A stretch of 34,521 nucleotides of DNA from Lysobacteraceae bacterium (GTDB taxonomy: Bacteria > Pseudomonadota > Gammaproteobacteria > Xanthomonadales > Xanthomonadaceae): positions 1-34,521 of the forward strand of contig JAEUPQ010000033.1 of NCBI GenBank assembly GCA_016789405.1, read 5' to 3'. The notes under the pieces were generated by a model. The model did not search any database, had not been told where the DNA came from, and saw nothing but the letters and a program-made list of their open reading frames with translations. How positions within the stretch are numbered: the first letter of the stretch is position 1; each line of letters begins with the position of its first letter. The translations under genes and the position numbers were made by a program. Below are positions 32,217 to 34,521 of this stretch, one piece after another.

Positions 32217-33986
32217 TCACCAACCGATACTGTAGGTCACCGTGGTCGGCGCGTTGGTATGCAGCGACGGGCTGTGGTCGCCGACGTCGTCGTACGAGAA
32301 GCCGTACGCGAGGAAGTCGTAGGCGATGTCGCTGTCGTGCCAGAACTTCGCGTACCAGTTCGCGAGCGAGCCAGCGGGATAGAACGCATTGCGGTTGTGC
32401 CAGTTGGCCGGCGATTCGATCACGTGGCGGTTCAGGGCCGCGGCGACCTGGGCCTGGATCTGCAGCTGGGTGCCGATGTGCTGGGACGCCGCGTTGCGTG
32501 CATCGTTGAGCAGGCCGTTGCCCAGGAACACCATCTGCGTGTTCGGCTTGCCGTTGATGTAGAAGACGCCGTTCTCGTTGCCGCCTGTGAAGCGGAACGT
32601 GTCGCCAGTGATGCGGCCACGGAACGTGCCGAGGTTCGGCAGCGTGAACACGAGGTCTTCATTGCGATACCGCGCCCAGACCTGGTCGATGTACGGCTGC
32701 AGGTAGCCGGCATTGGGCTTGCCTTCGCCGAAATTGCCGTGGCCCGGGGCGACGACGCGGAACGGCGTGTACGGCGCCTGTCCCAGCGGCTTGAACGGCG
32801 TCGGCACGCGGGCGACGAAGCGCGAGATCACGTCGTCGCGGGTCAACGTGTCGATCCGCTCGCCGACCGTGCGGTCGTAACCGCCCAGGCCCTGCACGCG
32901 CAGGCGCAGCGGGAAGCCGAAGTGGTCGACGCGGGTGGTGTTGACGTAGATGCCCGGGTTGCCCATCGACTTGGGCAGGATCGCCATTTCGCCGAAATCG
33001 AAGTACACATCGAGGTTCGGGTCGGTCGGGTTCTCGATGTTGGCGCCTGCGTAGCCGATGTTGCCGTTGCCGTCGCGGACCACCTTGATGTACATCGGGC
33101 TGCCGACCGAGAGCAGGATGCGCGCGGAGTTGATCGGCGCGATGGTGACCTGCGGCAGGTCGGACACGCGGTGGAAGTAGTTGCTGTAGCGCTCGCCGTT
33201 CTTCACCAGCGCGCCGTTGTCGGCATCCGACATCGGGATCTGCTGGCCCGCCGCGTTCACCCACACGAACTGGCCGGTCTGCCAGCTCTTGCCGATGATC
33301 GCGTAGTAGACCTGCGAATTGGCCCAGCGGCCGCGCGTCATGTTCTGCACCACGAAGGTGGTGCGCTCGTTCCAGGTCCCGCCAGTGACCGGCACGACCT
33401 TGAACGACGACACGGCGTCGTTGAAACCCTGCGCCGAGAGATCCGGCACGTTGCCCGACACGGTGACGGTGCCGCCGCCGTAGTTCACGTCGCGGAACAG
33501 CTGCGCCTGGTAGCCGGACACGACCTTCACGGAAGACGCACGGTCGTTCCATGCCGTACCGACCCAGCTCGAATCGACGTCGGAGCAGAAACTCGCGCCA
33601 CCGTAGTTCACGTTCTCGTAGAAGCAGACGCGGCCGGTCGGCGTGGTGCTGTTGCCGATCGTCGTGGAAAACCAGGCCGAGTCGCGGCCGGGATCGCCAT
33701 AGGTGTAGGAATAGTTCAGCACTTGCCCGGCCGAGACGGGACTGACCGACTTCTCGTAGCGGGCAGTGCCGCCGTTGTAGGTCATGCGGAAGTTCTGCTG
33801 CGCGCCGCCGGCGAGCGTGTAGTGCACGTCGACCCACTGGATGGTGACGTTGGGCTTGAACCAGATCGTGGCCGTGCTGCCAGCGACATCCACGCCGCGC
33901 GTGAACTCCTGGGCCTGCGCATGGAACCCGAAACTCGCCAGCAACAGGCTCAGCCCTGCCAGCCAGATACGTATGGTGCGATGCAT
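32217..33986 (-). CDS. Secreted GH64 beta-1,3-glucanase with CBM56-like and beta-gamma-crystallin domains
   Basis: This secreted endo-beta-1,3-glucanase has 589 residues. The ATG at 33986 has GGAGG 8 bases upstream; a TTG at 33992 is less likely. Order: signal peptide (1 to about 26); a beta-sandwich resembling CBM56 (about 28-110); a beta-gamma-crystallin domain (about 118-200) with two Greek-key units, FYENVNYGG and FRDVNYGG, each ending in a calcium-site signature (NDRASS at 147-152, NDAVSS at 189-194); then GH64 (about 208-589) with VDHFGFPLRL. Likely catalytic acids are Glu333 (YFDFGEMAI) and Asp354 (NTTRVDHFG), by comparison with the laminaripentaose-producing enzyme. Family members release laminari-oligomers from beta-1,3-glucan; Lysobacter relatives use them against fungal walls. 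Motif B overlaps its promoter. Confidence 0.92.
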   Translation of the reverse strand: MHRTIRIWLAGLSLLLASFGFHAQAQEFTRGVDVAGSTATIWFKPNVTIQWVDVHYTLAGGAQQNFRMTYNGGTARYEKSVSPVSAGQVLNYSYTYGDPGRDSAWFSTTIGNSTTPTGRVCFYENVNYGGASFCSDVDSSWVGTAWNDRASSVKVVSGYQAQLFRDVNYGGGTVTVSGNVPDLSAQGFNDAVSSFKVVPVTGGTWNERTTFVVQNMTRGRWANSQVYYAIIGKSWQTGQFVWVNAAGQQIPMSDADNGALVKNGERYSNYFHRVSDLPQVTIAPINSARILLSVGSPMYIKVVRDGNGNIGYAGANIENPTDPNLDVYFDFGEMAILPKSMGNPGIYVNTTRVDHFGFPLRLRVQGLGGYDRTVGERIDTLTRDDVISRFVARVPTPFKPLGQAPYTPFRVVAPGHGNFGEGKPNAGYLQPYIDQVWARYRNEDLVFTLPNLGTFRGRITGDTFRFTGGNENGVFYINGKPNTQMVFLGNGLLNDARNAASQHIGTQLQIQAQVAAALNRHVIESPANWHNRNAFYPAGSLANWYAKFWHDSDIAYDFLAYGFSYDDVGDHSPSLHTNAPTTVTYSIGW

Positions 33987-34120
33987 CTTCAACTCCTCCC
34001 TGCGTCAGTGACGCCTTGCGTTGAGTAGTGGGGGTGATCGGCGCCGTGCGCTCCGCGCACATGCGTCCACCGCGATCCGGCACCCGTCCCCCTGCATCGC
34101 GTGTCCGTCGCGGCGCGGCC

Positions 34121-34149
34121 ACTCTACGTTCAATTGACAGCGTTGTCAC
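34121..34149 (-). promoter_or_regulatory. Predicted promoter of the GH64 gene
   Basis: On the minus strand GTGACA (34149-34144) and TAGAGT (34126-34121) are -35 and -10 candidates at 17-bp spacing. The -35 overlaps motif B exactly as at the TBDR2 promoter, and the leader to the ATG is again about 128 bases. Confidence 0.55.
34135..34148. promoter_or_regulatory. Motif B operator of the GH64 gene
   Basis: TGACAGCGTTGTCA, identical over 14 bp to the core of the TBDR2 operator. It lies 148 bp before the GH64 ATG and overlaps the predicted -35. Confidence 0.83.
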
Positions 34150-34302
34150 TCTGGGGTAGAAAGCAAACCTAACACGATGATTTTTATTGATATTGATGAT
34201 GTTGCAATGCGTCAATAACTTTTCCAGACGATGTTCCGGCATGGATCAGGCGCGGCTTCCTCAGACGCGATGCATCGCTGTCGGCGCATGCTCGTTCCCA
34301 CG

Positions 34303-34316
34303 TGCAAACGTATGCA
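34303..34316. promoter_or_regulatory. Motif A operator upstream of zwf
   Basis: TGCAAACGTATGCA, followed by TCG, lies 57 bp before the zwf start codon. Its sequence ties the Entner-Doudoroff entry gene to the alpha-glucan regulon. Confidence 0.8.
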
Positions 34317-34373
34317 TCGCGACGCACCTCGCGCGCGGATTACGCTTGCGGACCCAGATCTCCGGATGACACC

Positions 34374-34521
34374 GTGCCTGCCTCTCCCGCCACGCTGCTG
34401 ACGATCTTCGGCGCCACCGGCGACCTCGCACAGCGCATGCTGCTGCCGTCGCTGTACGGCCTGCATCGCGACGGGCTGCTGCCCGCCGGGCTGCGCATCC
34501 TCGGCACCGCGCGTTCCTCGC
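34374..34521 (+). CDS. zwf: Glucose-6-phosphate 1-dehydrogenase, N-terminal part (3' end outside window)
   Basis: Zwf oxidises glucose-6-phosphate to 6-phosphogluconolactone with NAD(P), feeding the Entner-Doudoroff pathway. Only the first 49 codons are visible. From the GTG at 34374 the frame reads PASPATLLTIFGATGDLAQR, containing the family's dinucleotide-binding motif (FGATGDLAQR, compare FGAKGDLARR in E. coli), then MLLPSLYGLHRDGLLP and LRILGTARSS, all standard for the N-terminus. CCGGAT upstream may serve as ribosome site. The ATG at 34366 is out of frame. It continues beyond the window. Confidence 0.93.
   Translation, partial: MPASPATLLTIFGATGDLAQRMLLPSLYGLHRDGLLPAGLRILGTARSS

Larger units (their letters stand above)
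33987..34373. other. Divergent control region of GH64 and zwf genes
   Basis: These 387 bases hold both operator types: motif B with the GH64 promoter (34121-34149) and motif A close to zwf (34303-34316). An unusually AT-rich stretch for this genome (about 34155-34220) separates them. A small hairpin (GTGCGC/GCGCAC, 34046-34060) lies in the GH64 leader. No gene is supported here. Confidence 0.65.

Noticed and set aside
34366..34368. ATG as the start of zwf
   Set aside because: It is out of frame with the Zwf N-terminus; the GTG at 34374 gives the correct protein.

Overview
The window is high-GC bacterial DNA. It most resembles the Xanthomonadaceae (a Lysobacter or Xanthomonas relative). This is inferred from the Entner-Doudoroff genes at both edges, an XgtA-like GH13 alpha-glucosidase, TonB-dependent receptors (TBDRs) of the Xanthomonas/Caulobacter type, a GH64 beta-1,3-glucanase with a beta-gamma-crystallin domain, and a short dispersed palindrome typical of the group. 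No phage, transposase, CRISPR, tRNA or rRNA is seen.

Layout. (1) 1-1456: the 3' part of edd, then eda, the last two steps of the Entner-Doudoroff pathway. (2) 1529-17869: an alpha-glucan (starch/maltodextrin) locus. It has a TBDR, a secreted GH13 amylase with a glucodextranase-type C-terminal domain, a LacI-family regulator, a GH13 lipoprotein amylase in an operon with an SLC45/GPH-type sugar transporter, a GH13_23 alpha-glucosidase, a flavin-dependent halogenase homologue (FDH1), a GH97 alpha-glucosidase and a DUF6445 oxygenase-like protein. (3) 18021-33986: a beta-glucan (laminarin-like) locus. It has a FucP-type sugar transporter, a five-gene operon TBDR - FDH3 - SapC - cupin_8/JmjC-like - FDH2, a second LacI regulator, a GH3 exo-beta-glucanase of ExoP type, and a secreted GH64 beta-1,3-glucanase. 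(4) 34374-34521: the 5' end of zwf, the entry step of the Entner-Doudoroff route.

Regulation. Two palindromes of LacI-operator type, each found four times, divide the window into two regulons. Motif A (consensus TGCAWWCGTATKCA) lies in the three divergent promoter regions of the alpha-glucan locus and upstream of zwf. Motif B (TGACAGCGYTGTCA) lies upstream of the FucP-type transporter, the TBDR2 operon, the GH3 gene and the GH64 gene. I infer that the first LacI protein (7292-8323) reads motif A and the second (28150-29163) reads motif B. Polymer would be cut outside the cell, oligomers imported by TBDRs, trimmed by GH97, GH3 and GH13 enzymes, moved inward by MFS carriers, and glucose sent through the Entner-Doudoroff pathway.

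The least explained part is a recurring enzyme set: three flavin-dependent halogenase homologues, two proteins with iron/2-oxoglutarate-oxygenase-like metal motifs (DUF6445 and cupin_8) and a SapC protein, built into both sugar loci. Nothing in starch or laminarin breakdown needs these chemistries, so they may form an uncharacterised oxidative or halogenating system tied to TBDR function.
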